DNA of 64,000 nt from Streptomyces sp. NBC_00459 (GCF_036013955.1 NZ_CP107903.1:3720001-3784000); one strand, 5' to 3'; shown: positions 1 through 8,662, numbered from the stretch's first letter. The notes: generated from the letters alone by a model not told the origin. A program made the numbers and translations.

Positions 1-47
1 CCGCGGTTCCGCTCGCGGGCACCTCCAACCGGACCGTGATCGAGTAG
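1..47 (+). CDS. C-terminal end of an unidentified protein (partial)
   Basis: A reading frame enters from outside the window and stops at a TAG at 45-47. The last residues read AVPLAGTSNRTVIE. Third-position G/C bias fits Streptomyces coding sequence, but only 14 residues are visible, so no family can be named. It would converge on the helD-like gene, with a strong hairpin at 217-252 between them. Confidence 0.35.
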   Translation, partial: AVPLAGTSNRTVIE

Positions 48-216
48 GAGACGCTGGGCGCCGTTGCCATGGCCGACTTCCTTCTGCTTTCACCCTGATG
101 CTTGGTTTGCCGTCCGATCGTCGCACCTACCGCGGAGTAGCTGGTAGCGGGGCCTCGATTGCGAACGTTTTGTTCTCAATAAGTTCTTCGGGACACACGA
201 AACAGAAGACGAAACA

Positions 217-252
217 GAAGAGGTCCACGTCACTGGTGACGTGGACCTCTTC
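217..252. terminator. 17-bp stem terminator between convergent units
   Basis: A near-perfect inverted repeat with arms at 217-233 and 236-252 and a loop of two to four bases. It lies between the plus-strand gene ending at 47 and the minus-strand helD-like gene ending at 416. The symmetrical stem could serve either direction; the minus side carries more T residues downstream. Confidence 0.65.
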
Positions 253-358
253 CGTACTTCTGCGTTCAGTGGCACCGACCCGCCATGCTCGCCTCGCGGC
301 AAGTGGTCGCTCGTAGCGACGAAGGTTGGGCCCGGGGGCTTGGATCGAGCCGGTGCCA
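217..358 (-). ncRNA. Candidate small RNA with promoter and terminator
   Basis: On the minus strand a promoter-like pair is visible: TTGCCT (386-391), 16-bp spacer, TACCGT (364-369), which predicts a start near 358. The predicted transcript opens with GTGGCACCG (351-359), which pairs with CGGTGCCAC formed from 269-277. Inside lies a hairpin at 306-320 (GTCGCT arms) and smaller helices. A 17-bp stem at 217-252 follows (GAAGAGGTCCACGTCAC arm), then a moderately T-rich stretch, as in an intrinsic terminator. No ORF explains this structure. It could also be an orphan 3' region of the helD-like transcript. Expression is inferred. Confidence 0.4.
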
Positions 359-415
359 CGTCAACGGTAACAAACGATCCCCGTAAGGCAATTCCCATCG
401 GCCACTGTCTTTGCC

Positions 416-2737
416 TCAGTCTCGGAGAAGGTCCGGTACCCCCTGGGCATCGGGCTCGTCGCGGTCCGCCGAGACGACCGTGAGCTGCTGGGTGGCGCGG
501 GTCAGCGCGACGTACAGGACGCGCAGGCCCGCCGGGCTCTCGTCGGCGATCTCCGCCGGGGAGACGACCACTGTGGCGTCGTACTCCAGGCCCTTGGCCT
601 CCAGGCTGCCCAGGGCCACCACGCGGTCGCCCAGGCCCGCCAGCCAGCGGGCCGCCTCCTCGCGGCGGTTCATGGCCACGACGACGCCCACCGTGCCGTC
701 GACGAGGTCGAGGAGCCGGGCGGACTCGTCACGGACCGACTGGGCCAGCGAACCCCGTACAGCCACGAACCTCGGTTCCACGCCCGTCGAGCGGACCGCC
801 CTGGGGGACTCCGAGCCCGGCATCGCCAGGGCCAGGACCTTGGCCGCCAGTTCGGCGATCTCGGCCGGGTTGCGGTAGTTGACGGTGAGGGTGAAACGGC
901 GGCGCGGGCGGCTGCCCAGGGCCTCGTCGCGGGCCTGGGCCGCCTCGTCGGGGTCGGACCAGGAGGACTGGGCCGGGTCGCCGACGACCGTCCAGGTGGC
1001 GTGCCGGCCTCGGCGGCCGACCATGCGCCACTGCATCGGGGTGAGGTCCTGGGCCTCGTCGACGATGACGTGGGCGTACTCGGTGCGTTCCTCGGCGAGC
1101 CGTTCGGCCCGTTCGCGCTGTGTCTCCTCCCGTACCGGCATCAGCTCTTCGAGGCCGCTGAGCTGGTCCAGGGGGTCCGCCTCGCGTCTCTTGCGGGGGC
1201 GGGCCGGGGCGCCGAGGATCGCGCCCAGCTCGTCCAGCATGGCCACGTCGTGGACCGAGAGGCCGTCGCGCTTGAGGGCGCGGGCGACCCGCCGGACCTC
1301 ACCCGGGTTGAGGATGCGGCGGGCCCAGCGGCCGAGACGGCGTTCGTCGGACATGGCGGCGAGGACCGACGCGGGGGTCAGTTCGGGCCACCAGGCGTCC
1401 AGGAACGCGATGAAGTCGTCCTCGCTCGTGACGTCCTCGTCGAAGGAGGACCGCAGTTCCGCGGCCAGCTCCCGGTCCGTGTGGCGGCTCTGGGCGCCCG
1501 AGCGGGCCCACAGGGCGTCCAGGAGAAGCCTGCGGGCGCGGGGGCGCAGCAGGTTGACCGGGGCCGTGCCGCTGAGCGCCGACTCGCGGATGCGGGCCAG
1601 CTCGGGGGCCTCCAGTTCGATGCGGCGGCCGAAGGCGACGACCCGGAGACGGCTGGTCGACGTGGCCTGGTCGTTGTGCTCCAGGGCGCCTCGCGCGGCC
1701 TTCCGCAGCACCCCGAGCATGCGGTACGAGCCCTTGGCGCGGGCCACCGCCGGGGAGTCGTACAGGGTGGCCTCGGCGCCGTCGACGAGGGATCCGATGG
1801 CGCGGATGGCGACCTGGCCCTCCTCGCCGAGGGAGGGCAGGACGCCCTCCGTGTACGCCACGAGCAAGGGCGTGGGCGAGACGATCAGGATGCCGCCCGC
1901 GTACCGGCGCCGGTCCTGGTAGAGCAGGTAGGCGGCGCGGTGCAGGGCGACGGCCGTCTTGCCGGTGCCCGGGCCGCCCTCGACGTATGTCACCGAGGCG
2001 GCGGGGGCCCGGATCACCAGGTCCTGTTCGGCCTGGATGGACGACACGATGTCCCGCATGGTGTGGCTGCGGGCCTGGCCGAGGGCGGCCATCAGTGCGC
2101 CGTCGCCGATCACCGCGAGCTCCCGGCCGTCCAGGGACGCCTTCAGCTCGGGGCGCATCAGGTCGTCCTCGACGCCGAGGACCCGCCGGCCCTTGGAGCG
2201 GATGACGCGGCGGCGGACCACCCGGCCCGGGTCGACCGGGGTGGAGCGGTAGAAGGGCGCGGCTGCGGGTGCGCGCCAGTCGATGACGAGGGGCGAGTAG
2301 TCCTCGTCGAGGACGCCGATACGGCCGATGTGGAGGGTCTCGGCGATGTCGGCGGTGCCGTCGGGGCTGACGGCCCCTTCCGCGGCCTCCACGGCCGTGT
2401 AGGCGCCGTCCGGGCCCTTCTTGCCGTCCATGCCCCGCAGCAGGTCGATACGGCCGAAGAGGAAGTCCTCGAACTCGTTGTTCAGCCTGTTGAGGTGGAT
2501 GCCGGCGCGGAACACCTGGGCGTCCCGTTCGGCGAGCGCGCCCGGGGTGCCGACCTGGCCTCGTTTGGCCGCGTCGTGCATGAGGAACTCGGCCTCGTTG
2601 ATCTTCTCCTCAAGACGCCGGTACACCCGGTCCAGGTGTTCCTGTTCGACGCTGATCTCGCGGTCGCGGACGGAGTCCTGTACTGAGGAGTCCTCGACCG
2701 GTACGAGCGCCGTTTCCTGCTGAGCCTGAGCGGCCAC
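416..2737 (-). CDS. helD: HelD-like RNA polymerase recycling ATPase (UvrD/Rep-type helicase fold)
   Basis: A 773-residue superfamily 1 ATPase. Visible motifs: Walker A EGGPGTGKT near residue 255, Walker B VDEAQD, the TVNYRNP motif, and motif VI LYVALTRATQ close to the C-terminus. The N-terminal 60 residues are rich in charged, coiled-coil-like sequence (EQEHLDRVYRRLEEKINEAE), as in HelD proteins, which insert this arm into RNA polymerase channels. Actinobacterial members dislodge stalled polymerase, and some (HelR) protect against rifamycins. The GTG start at 2737 follows AAGGGGG by four bases. I did not see the rifamycin-associated inverted repeat expected upstream of a HelR gene. A DNA-helicase role cannot be excluded. 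Confidence 0.8.
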   Translation of the reverse strand: MAAQAQQETALVPVEDSSVQDSVRDREISVEQEHLDRVYRRLEEKINEAEFLMHDAAKRGQVGTPGALAERDAQVFRAGIHLNRLNNEFEDFLFGRIDLLRGMDGKKGPDGAYTAVEAAEGAVSPDGTADIAETLHIGRIGVLDEDYSPLVIDWRAPAAAPFYRSTPVDPGRVVRRRVIRSKGRRVLGVEDDLMRPELKASLDGRELAVIGDGALMAALGQARSHTMRDIVSSIQAEQDLVIRAPAASVTYVEGGPGTGKTAVALHRAAYLLYQDRRRYAGGILIVSPTPLLVAYTEGVLPSLGEEGQVAIRAIGSLVDGAEATLYDSPAVARAKGSYRMLGVLRKAARGALEHNDQATSTSRLRVVAFGRRIELEAPELARIRESALSGTAPVNLLRPRARRLLLDALWARSGAQSRHTDRELAAELRSSFDEDVTSEDDFIAFLDAWWPELTPASVLAAMSDERRLGRWARRILNPGEVRRVARALKRDGLSVHDVAMLDELGAILGAPARPRKRREADPLDQLSGLEELMPVREETQRERAERLAEERTEYAHVIVDEAQDLTPMQWRMVGRRGRHATWTVVGDPAQSSWSDPDEAAQARDEALGSRPRRRFTLTVNYRNPAEIAELAAKVLALAMPGSESPRAVRSTGVEPRFVAVRGSLAQSVRDESARLLDLVDGTVGVVVAMNRREEAARWLAGLGDRVVALGSLEAKGLEYDATVVVSPAEIADESPAGLRVLYVALTRATQQLTVVSADRDEPDAQGVPDLLRD

Positions 2738-2805
2738 CGGGCCCCCTTCTGACGTGCTGGGCAGCCGTCAACCGTACGCGAAAAAGAGGCCCTGATGCTA
2801 CGAGT

Positions 2806-2853
2806 CCGCCCCAGGACACCGTACGAGTCTTCGTACGAGGCGTCCTGGGGCGG
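2806..2853 (-). terminator. Intrinsic terminator of the sigma/anti-sigma operon
   Basis: A long hairpin: outer arms CCGCCCCAGGAC (2806-2817) and GTCCTGGGGCGG (2842-2853), then a small internal loop and inner arms GTACGA/TCGTAC (2821-2826, 2831-2836). On the minus strand it is followed by a run of five T residues. It separates the anti-sigma gene from the helD-like gene. Confidence 0.8.
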
Positions 2854-2897
2854 TCACGGAGCGATGGTGAAACAGGGGTGGAACGGGTGGTGGAGGG

Positions 2898-3734
2898 TCA
2901 GGCGTCGACCTCGACGAGCTTCTTGCCGGTGGAGTCGACAACCTCGTAGTGGTCGATCTCGTCGGTGCTGAAGGCCGTTCCTCCATGGATGAAGAGCGGG
3001 TTGCGGGCCGCTTCGGTCGTGGCGTCCTTGATGCCGTAACCGGCCGTCGGGACTGACCAGTTGGACATCGTCTCGCGCGAGCCGTCCTTGCCGACGGCGA
3101 TCAGGGAGCACTTCAGCGGGCCCTTGACGCCACCCAGCTCCAGGACCGCGCTGACGCCCCAGGCCTTCGACTGCGTCGCCACGGTCGCGGTGACCTTGGT
3201 GCTGGGGTCGGTGGCGGAGACCCGGTCGTCCATGAGACCGAAGGCGTCCTTGGCGGAGCCGGTGACCTTCGTCGTCGTCACGGTCGGCGACGGAGTGGCC
3301 TGGCTGGCGGTTTCGCCGCCGGTCGTGGCGAACACCGCGGTCGGGCCGCCGATGATGAGGGCCGCCGCGGCGGCCACCATGTAGAAGCTGCGCCGACGCT
3401 TGCTCGCACGCCGTTCCGCGACCTCGTCGACCAGCCGCGTCGCGAGCTGTGGGCTCGGGCGGGCGGACAGCGACTCGCCGATGGCGGGAGATCCCTGGGC
3501 ACCGGGCAGGTCCGCGAGAGCGGCCAGCATCGGTTCCATCCCGGCCAGCTCGTCGAGCTGCTGGGCGCACCACTCGCAACCGGCGAGGTGTGCCTCGAAG
3601 GCCGTGGCCTCCGCGTCGTCGAGGATGCCGAGGGCGTAGGCGCCTACGGTTTCGTGTTCGTTCGGGCCTTGGGAACCCTGCATTCCTCGCATGGAACCAG
3701 GACTACCCGCTCCGAACCCCCCGTAAATGCTCAT
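2898..3734 (-). CDS. Membrane anti-sigma factor with zinc-binding domain
   Basis: 278 residues. The N-terminal cytoplasmic part carries a zinc anti-sigma motif, H49-x3-C53-x2-C56, with a further His at 27. A single transmembrane segment spans about residues 116-137 (FYMVAAAAALIIGGPTAVFA) behind a basic stretch, leaving about 140 residues outside. The ATG at 3734 overlaps the stop of the sigma gene (ATGA), which implies translational coupling. The frame is open further upstream, but only inside the sigma gene. The family holds its ECF sigma factor at the membrane until signal-dependent release; the signal here is unknown. Confidence 0.85.
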   Translation of the reverse strand: MSIYGGFGAGSPGSMRGMQGSQGPNEHETVGAYALGILDDAEATAFEAHLAGCEWCAQQLDELAGMEPMLAALADLPGAQGSPAIGESLSARPSPQLATRLVDEVAERRASKRRRSFYMVAAAAALIIGGPTAVFATTGGETASQATPSPTVTTTKVTGSAKDAFGLMDDRVSATDPSTKVTATVATQSKAWGVSAVLELGGVKGPLKCSLIAVGKDGSRETMSNWSVPTAGYGIKDATTEAARNPLFIHGGTAFSTDEIDHYEVVDSTGKKLVEVDA

Positions 3735-4306
3735 GCCGTCACCCCCCGCTCCTCCAGTGCGAGCTTCATCGAACGCAGGGCATAGAAGACCCGTGAGCGC
3801 ACCGTTCCGCTGGGTATGCCCAGCGTTTCGGCGGCTTCGTTCACGGTACGCCCCTTGAAATAGGTCTCGACCAGGACCTCCCGGTGGGCAGGGGTCAGGT
3901 CGTCCAGCGCGTCCGACAACGTCATCAGCCACAACGCCTTGTCGATCTCGTCCTCCGCGGGGATTACCTCCAGCGGCGACGGGTCCACCTCCTGCGGCCG
4001 GGCCTGCCGGCTGCGGTGGCCGTCGATGACGATGCGCCGGGCGACCGTCACCAGCCAGGGGCGTACCGAACCGGTTGCCCGATTGAGCTGACCGGCGTTC
4101 TTCCAGGCACGGATCAGCGTCTCCTGCACGACGTCCTCGGCTCGCTGCCGGTCACCGGCGACCAGCCTGAGGACGTATGCCAGCAGGGGCCCTGCGTGCT
4201 CTCGGTACAGCGCACGCATCAAGTCCTCGTCGGGTTCCGAGGGCTGGGACATGCGATGTCGGGCCCTCGGTGCTTGTTCATTGGCCACGACGGAATACTT
4301 GCGCAC
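3731..4306 (-). CDS. ECF-family RNA polymerase sigma factor
   Basis: 191 residues from a GTG at 4306, which has GGAGG six bases upstream; an ATG at 4252 is a weaker alternative start. Region 2 is seen as LYREHAGPLLAYVLRLV...AEDVVQETLIRAWKN, and region 4 as LTPAHREVLVETYFKGRTVNEAAETLGIPSGTVRSRVFYALR. There is no region 1 or 3, as expected for an ECF factor. The adjacent coupled gene encodes its probable anti-sigma factor. The size and partner resemble the SigK/SigL-RskA type; the exact ECF group is not assigned. Confidence 0.88.
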   Translation of the reverse strand: MRKYSVVANEQAPRARHRMSQPSEPDEDLMRALYREHAGPLLAYVLRLVAGDRQRAEDVVQETLIRAWKNAGQLNRATGSVRPWLVTVARRIVIDGHRSRQARPQEVDPSPLEVIPAEDEIDKALWLMTLSDALDDLTPAHREVLVETYFKGRTVNEAAETLGIPSGTVRSRVFYALRSMKLALEERGVTA

Positions 4307-4634
4307 GCCCACCTCCGCTGTCCCGGGTTCTCCCGGTCGGTCGCTCCCCCCCAGGTACGGAAGTGGCATGCGGGATGTTCAACGCGTCACCACAACTTTC
4401 TTTATCTGGATGCGACGTCAGGGACAAGGGAGCACATTCCTGCCGCAAGTGCTTTACATTTTCGCCACACTGGCAAGATCGGGGCGATGCCCGCGGCGCG
4501 CCGACTGGAAACTCACGTGTAACCAAGGTCACTGCCGCCCTTGCGAGTTGGCAAGCCCGATTCCGCCCGAGAGGCGCCCTATGGGTGATCTGCGACCGGA
4601 ATCCGCGCGTGGTCCACGCGCACGCCCGGAGGGT
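4307..4634. promoter_or_regulatory. 328-bp gap: sigma-factor promoter region
   Basis: No gene is visible. The gap contains the minus-strand control region of the sigma gene. A TTGTCC followed 17 bases later by TAAAGA (around 4400-4430) is a weak promoter match. A short inverted repeat CTTGC/GCAAG near 4540-4555 lies just downstream of the CGNR gene. I saw no clear autoregulatory ECF promoter. Confidence 0.3.
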
Positions 4635-5246
4635 CTACGCGCGCGCCAGAGCCGCCCGCCGACGATGTCTCGCGACCCGCTCCCGGTTGCCGCAGATTTC
4701 ACTGGAGCACCATCTGCGCCGTCGGCCCCGGGAGGTGTCGAGGTAGACGATCGAGCAGTTGTCGCCCTCGCACTGGCGCAGGCACGCGCGTGCCACGGGG
4801 TCGGTGAGCAGTTCGACGGCGTCCCGGGCGACCGCGCCCAGCAGGGCCGCGCAGTCGGGCGGCCCGTGCAACTCCCGTACGAGCGTGCCGTCCTCGGCGT
4901 GGACGGCACGAGGGGCCGGGGGCGCCGGGCGGGCGAGTTCGTTGAGGCGGGTGACGGCCCGGTCGAGGGGACGGGGGTCGGCGCCGGGGGTGCTGTGCAC
5001 CAGCTCACCGGTCAACCGGCCGGTCAGGTCCCGCAGTTCGCGGAAGTGCGCGACCCAGGAGGCGTCGGCGTGGTGCAGGGGTGTGCCCGCCGGGACGAGT
5101 CCGGAAGCGGCGATCCAGGCGCGGAGCGGCTCGACGGCGCCGAGCCGTTCGTCGGGATGGGCGGTCGCCAGCAGATCCAGGCAGACCCGCCCGGCGTCGA
5201 AACGAAGCTCGTACGAGGCTGTGGCCACGGTCGTCTCCGATGCCAT
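4635..5246 (-). CDS. CGNR zinc-finger protein with ABATE domain
   Basis: 203 residues. The first 150 residues match the ABATE type of N-terminal domain (FDAGRVCLDLLATAH near residues 16-30). The C-terminal zinc finger has Cys159, Cys164, Cys180 and Cys185, the last being the start of the diagnostic CGNR tetrad, followed by a basic tail (RERVARHRRR). Proteins of this family are presumed transcription regulators with unknown ligands. It stands alone between the sigma gene and a tandem-repeat region. Confidence 0.85.
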   Translation of the reverse strand: MASETTVATASYELRFDAGRVCLDLLATAHPDERLGAVEPLRAWIAASGLVPAGTPLHHADASWVAHFRELRDLTGRLTGELVHSTPGADPRPLDRAVTRLNELARPAPPAPRAVHAEDGTLVRELHGPPDCAALLGAVARDAVELLTDPVARACLRQCEGDNCSIVYLDTSRGRRRRWCSSEICGNRERVARHRRRAALARA

Positions 5247-5375
5247 GTGCCTGTCACCGCCTAGGAGTCGCCACCGTGCGGAGCAGCCGGGATGCCGGTG
5301 GGATGCCAGTGAGGGGAGTCCGAGGAACCGTTCCCTCTACAGTGCCTGGCCGGTGTCGCGGCCGGAACCCCTTGT

Positions 5376-5660
5376 ACGGCTCGCTCCGCGGGATGGGCGG
5401 TTTCTTCGTCCGCGGGCCGGTGGGGGTCGCTCCGCGGGACAGGCGGTTCCTCGACCGCGGGCCGGTGGGGGTCGCTCCGCGGGACAGGCGGTTCCTCCAC
5501 CCCAGGCCCGTGGGGGTCGCTCCGCGGGACAGGCGGTTCCTCCACCCCAGGCCCGTGGGGGTCGCTCCGCGGGACAGGCGGTTCCTCGACCCCAGGCCCG
5601 TGGGGGTCGCTCCGCAGGACAGGCGGTTCCTCGACCACGGGTCCGTGGGGGTTGGTCGCG
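5376..5660. repeat. 45-bp tandem repeat array, about six units
   Basis: Units recur at exactly 45-bp spacing; the core TGGGGGTCGCTCCGCGGGAC starts at 5421, 5466, 5511, 5556 and 5601, with degenerate units before (about 5376) and after (5646). Each unit also carries AGGCGGTTCCTC. Because 45 is a multiple of three, several frames stay open through it, but none has a convincing start or codon bias. It fills the gap between the CGNR gene and nnaR. Confidence 0.9.
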
Positions 5661-5677
5661 CAGTTTCCCGCGCCCCT
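5643..5677 (-). repeat. Dispersed Streptomyces intergenic repeat, copy 1
   Basis: Read on the minus strand it contains GGGGCGCGGGAAACTGCGCG, followed by ACCAACCCCCAC. The same core occurs at 30409-30449 and 36197-36236. It abuts the end of the 45-bp array. Confidence 0.65.
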
Positions 5678-5761
5678 GGCGGGCGCGTCGCGCCCGGGGC
5701 GTCAGTGGGGCTCGCCCTGTCAGGGGCACGGGACGGCCCCACCGGCCCGCGGACGAAACAA

Positions 5762-6937
5762 CTACCCGTCGGAGTACTTCGCGTCCGCCGCCGGGTCCAG
5801 GGCGAGGCGGTAACCGCGTTTGACGACCGTCTGGATCAGTTTGGGCGCGCCCAGGGCGGTGCGCAGGCGGGCCATCGCCGTCTCCACGGCGTGCTCGTCG
5901 CGGCCGGCTCCGGGCAGCGCGCGCAGCAGTTCGGCGCGGGCGACGACCCACCCCGGCCGCCGGGACAGCGCCCTCATCAGGGACATCCCGGCCGGCGGTA
6001 CGGGCCGCAGCACGCCGTCGACGATGACGGCGTGCCCGCGGATCTCGACCCGGTGCCCGGCGATCGGCAACGCCCGTGCCCGGGCCGGGAGTTCCTGGCA
6101 GAGGAGCTGTACGAGGGGGCCGAGCCGGAAGCGTTCCGGGGACACCGTGTCGACGCCGTGGGCCTGGAGCGGCAGCGCGGTGACCGGGCCGACGCAGGCG
6201 GGGAGGACGTCGTGGTGGAGGGCGGCGAGGAGTTCGGGGAGCAGGCCCCGTTCCTCGGCGCGGGAGAGAAGGGACGCGGCGGCGGGGGCGCTGGTGAAGG
6301 TGAGCGCGTCCAGGCCGCGCGAGACGGTGGAGTCGAGGAGCCGGTCGACGGGGCCGATGTCCTCCGGTGGCATCCACCGGTAGACGGGCACACCGACGAC
6401 CTCGGCGCCCGCCGCCCGCAGCGACTCCACGAAGCCGGGCAGGGGCTCGCCGTGCAGCTGGATGGCGATACGGCGCCCGTCGACGCCCTCCTCCAGAAGC
6501 CGGTCGAGCACCTCGGCCATGGACTCGGAGGAGGGCGACCACTCCTCCTTGAGCCCGGCGGCCCGGACGGACCCCTTGACCTTGGGCCCGCGCGCCAGCA
6601 GTTCCACGCCGCCGAGACAGGCGAGCAGGTCCTCCCCGAGCCCCCAGCCGTCGGCGGCCTCGATCCAGCCCCGGAAGCCGATGGCGGTGGTGGCGACGAC
6701 GATGTCCGGCGCCTGCCCGATCAACTGCTTGGTGGCCGCGAGCAGCTCGCTGTCGTCGGCGAGCTGCACGATCCGCAGGGCGGGCGCGTGGACCACGGCG
6801 GCACCCCGCCGCTGGAGAAGTGTCCCGAGTTCGTCGGCCCGACGCGCGGCCGTGACACCCACGGTGAACCCCGCGAGGGGGCCGTGGTCGGGAGGCCCGT
6901 TCTCCGGTTGTGCCGGTCGCTGCTGTTCGTCGTACAT
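5762..6937 (-). CDS. nnaR: HemD-like nitrate/nitrite assimilation regulator (NnaR type)
   Basis: 391 residues in two parts. Residues about 20-275 are related to uroporphyrinogen-III synthase (FTVGVTAARRADELGTLLQR; TFTSAPAAASLLSRA). Residues about 300-385 form an OmpR-like winged helix (GWVVARAELLRALPGA...VETAMARLRTALG...VVKRGYRL). In S. coelicolor the protein with this architecture, NnaR, sits beside narK and acts with GlnR on nitrate and nitrite genes. The neighbour here is narK on the same strand, 122 bp upstream. A real synthase role is unlikely but not excluded. Confidence 0.85.
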   Translation of the reverse strand: MYDEQQRPAQPENGPPDHGPLAGFTVGVTAARRADELGTLLQRRGAAVVHAPALRIVQLADDSELLAATKQLIGQAPDIVVATTAIGFRGWIEAADGWGLGEDLLACLGGVELLARGPKVKGSVRAAGLKEEWSPSSESMAEVLDRLLEEGVDGRRIAIQLHGEPLPGFVESLRAAGAEVVGVPVYRWMPPEDIGPVDRLLDSTVSRGLDALTFTSAPAAASLLSRAEERGLLPELLAALHHDVLPACVGPVTALPLQAHGVDTVSPERFRLGPLVQLLCQELPARARALPIAGHRVEIRGHAVIVDGVLRPVPPAGMSLMRALSRRPGWVVARAELLRALPGAGRDEHAVETAMARLRTALGAPKLIQTVVKRGYRLALDPAADAKYSDG

Positions 6938-7059
6938 GGCTCTCGTCCCGCAGTCGGGTCACGTCTGCACAAGCGTGCCGAACGAGCCTGTCAACAGCGC
7001 GTGACAGGCTCGGTTCGACTTCATGTCGCTGGTGTTACTTAAGCCGCTTTGGGCGAAGG

Positions 7060-8442
7060 TCACACCTCGGCGTAGCTGAGCTGGGGCTTCGCTTCGGAGG
7101 AGGCGGTTTCCGTGGCTTGTACACCCGCCGGGCGGCGAAGGTATACGGCCCAGGTGACCAGGAAGCAGAGCCCGTAGAAGGCGAGGAAGGCGACGAAGGC
7201 TCCGGTGCCGGAACCGACGCTCAGGAAGGACTGGCGGAAGGCGAGGTTGATACCGAGGCCGCCGAGCGCGCCCACCGCGCCGATGATGCCCATGGTGGCA
7301 CCGGAGAGCCGGCGCCCGTACGCGGCGGCCTCCTCGCCCTCAAGCCCCTTGGCGAGCGCCTTGGCCTGGAAGATGCCGGGGATCATCTTGAAGGTGGAGC
7401 CGTTGCCGAGGCCGCTGAGGACGAAGAGCACGATGAACGCGACGGTGAACAGCGGCAGCGACTTCTGCATGGAGGCCATGACGATGACACCGGTGGCGCC
7501 TGCCATGGCGACGTAGTTCCACAGGGTGATCTTCGCGCCGCCGTACTTGTCCGCGAGGGCACCGCCGATGGGCCGGATCAGCGAGCCGAGCAGCGGGCCG
7601 ATGAAGGTGACGTACGCGGACTGGAGCGGCGTACGCCCGAACTGGGTCTGGAGGACCAGGCCGAAGGCGAAGCTGTAGCCGATGAACGACCCGAACGTCC
7701 CGATGTAGAGGAACGACATGATCCAGGTGTGCGCGTCCTTGACGGCTTCCTTGGCGGCGCCCGTGTCGTTCTTCAGGTGCGCGATGTTGTCCATCTTGAC
7801 CGCGGCGAGGACGGCGGCGATCAGGATGAGCGGGATGTAGATCCCCAGGAGCACCCGCGGCCCGCCGCTCGCGCCGATGACCGCGAGGCCGATGAGCTGC
7901 ACGACCGGGACACCGATGTTGCCGCCGCCGGCGTTGAGCCCGAGAGCCCACCCCTTTTTCCTGAGCGGGAAGAAGGCGTTGATGTTGGTCATGCTGGAGG
8001 CGAAGTTGCCGCCGCCGATACCGGCGAGCATGGCGCAGGCGAGGAACGTGTTGAACGACGTCCCCGGTTCCATGACGACGAACGCCGCGATCGTCGGGAT
8101 GAGCAGGAGCGACGCGGAGACGATGGTCCAGTTCCGGCCACCGAAGAGGGCTACGGCGAAGGTGTAGGGGACGCGGACGACGGCGCCGACGGCCGTGGCC
8201 ATCGACACGATGAAGAACTTGTCGGCCGGGGTGAGCCCGTACTCCGGTCCCATGAACAGCACCATCACGGACCACAGCGTCCAGATGGAGAAGCCGATGT
8301 GCTCGGAGAGCACGGAGAAGAACAGGTTGCGGCGGGCGACCTTCTCGCCGGTCGCGTTCCAGAAGGCCTCGTCCTCGGGATCCCAGTGCTCGATCCAGCG
8401 GCCTCCCCTGCCGGGTGCGGGGGCTGAACTAGGGGCTGTCAT
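7060..8442 (-). CDS. narK: NarK-type nitrate/nitrite MFS transporter
   Basis: 460 residues with about twelve hydrophobic segments. Family features include GGGNFASSMTNINAFFP and GWALGLNAGGGNIGVP, the glycine-rich nitrate-signature regions of the NNP family. The ATG at 8442 has GGAGG five bases upstream. It is the gene next to nnaR, and a GlnR-like box lies about 105 bp upstream (8547-8562), so nitrogen control is likely. It probably imports nitrate or exports nitrite across the plasma membrane. Confidence 0.92.
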   Translation of the reverse strand: MTAPSSAPAPGRGGRWIEHWDPEDEAFWNATGEKVARRNLFFSVLSEHIGFSIWTLWSVMVLFMGPEYGLTPADKFFIVSMATAVGAVVRVPYTFAVALFGGRNWTIVSASLLLIPTIAAFVVMEPGTSFNTFLACAMLAGIGGGNFASSMTNINAFFPLRKKGWALGLNAGGGNIGVPVVQLIGLAVIGASGGPRVLLGIYIPLILIAAVLAAVKMDNIAHLKNDTGAAKEAVKDAHTWIMSFLYIGTFGSFIGYSFAFGLVLQTQFGRTPLQSAYVTFIGPLLGSLIRPIGGALADKYGGAKITLWNYVAMAGATGVIVMASMQKSLPLFTVAFIVLFVLSGLGNGSTFKMIPGIFQAKALAKGLEGEEAAAYGRRLSGATMGIIGAVGALGGLGINLAFRQSFLSVGSGTGAFVAFLAFYGLCFLVTWAVYLRRPAGVQATETASSEAKPQLSYAEV

Positions 8443-8546
8443 GACGCCTCCACGGTGGTCCGGGGCTCGGGTGGTTCTTTTTTGGGGTGCTGAGCGGTGA
8501 TGAGTCCCGAAGGTAGGCAGAGCGCGTTTCCGCCCTGTGGCTGTGG

Positions 8547-8562
8547 GTGACCGGAAGGGAAC
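8547..8562. promoter_or_regulatory. GlnR-like binding box
   Basis: GTGAC, six bases (CGGAAG), then GGAAC. This fits the GlnR a-site/b-site pattern GTNAC-n6-GNAAC. A partial second a-site (CTCAC) begins six bases later at 8569. Placement about 105 bp upstream of narK suits activation of nitrate uptake under nitrogen limitation. Confidence 0.5.
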
Positions 8563-8596
8563 TTTGCTCTCACCCCGCGAGGAGGTGGGATGAGAG

Positions 8597-8616
8597 GTTA
8601 CGCAGACGCAGGTAAC
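8597..8616. promoter_or_regulatory. GTTAC/GTAAC dyad
   Basis: Arms at 8597-8601 and 8612-8616, ten bases apart. It might be an NnaR or second GlnR-related site; spacing does not fit the standard GlnR box. The regulator is unknown. Confidence 0.35.
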
Positions 8617-8662
8617 GGCCAGGGCACGGCGGTGCCTCTTGGGGTACCGCGGGGTGGCTCCG

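Noticed and set aside
269..359. tRNA or tmRNA at the structured segment
   Set aside because: There is no acceptor stem with CCA, no T-loop GGTTCGAATCC-like sequence and no anticodon arm.
3735..3932. N-terminal extension of the anti-sigma factor
   Set aside because: It lies in the sigma-factor gene in another frame; the ATGA overlap at 3731-3734 marks the natural start.
5081..7042. 653-codon plus-strand frame across the 45-bp repeat and nnaR
   Set aside because: It stays open because of the repeat length and the antisense of nnaR; no start signal or family.
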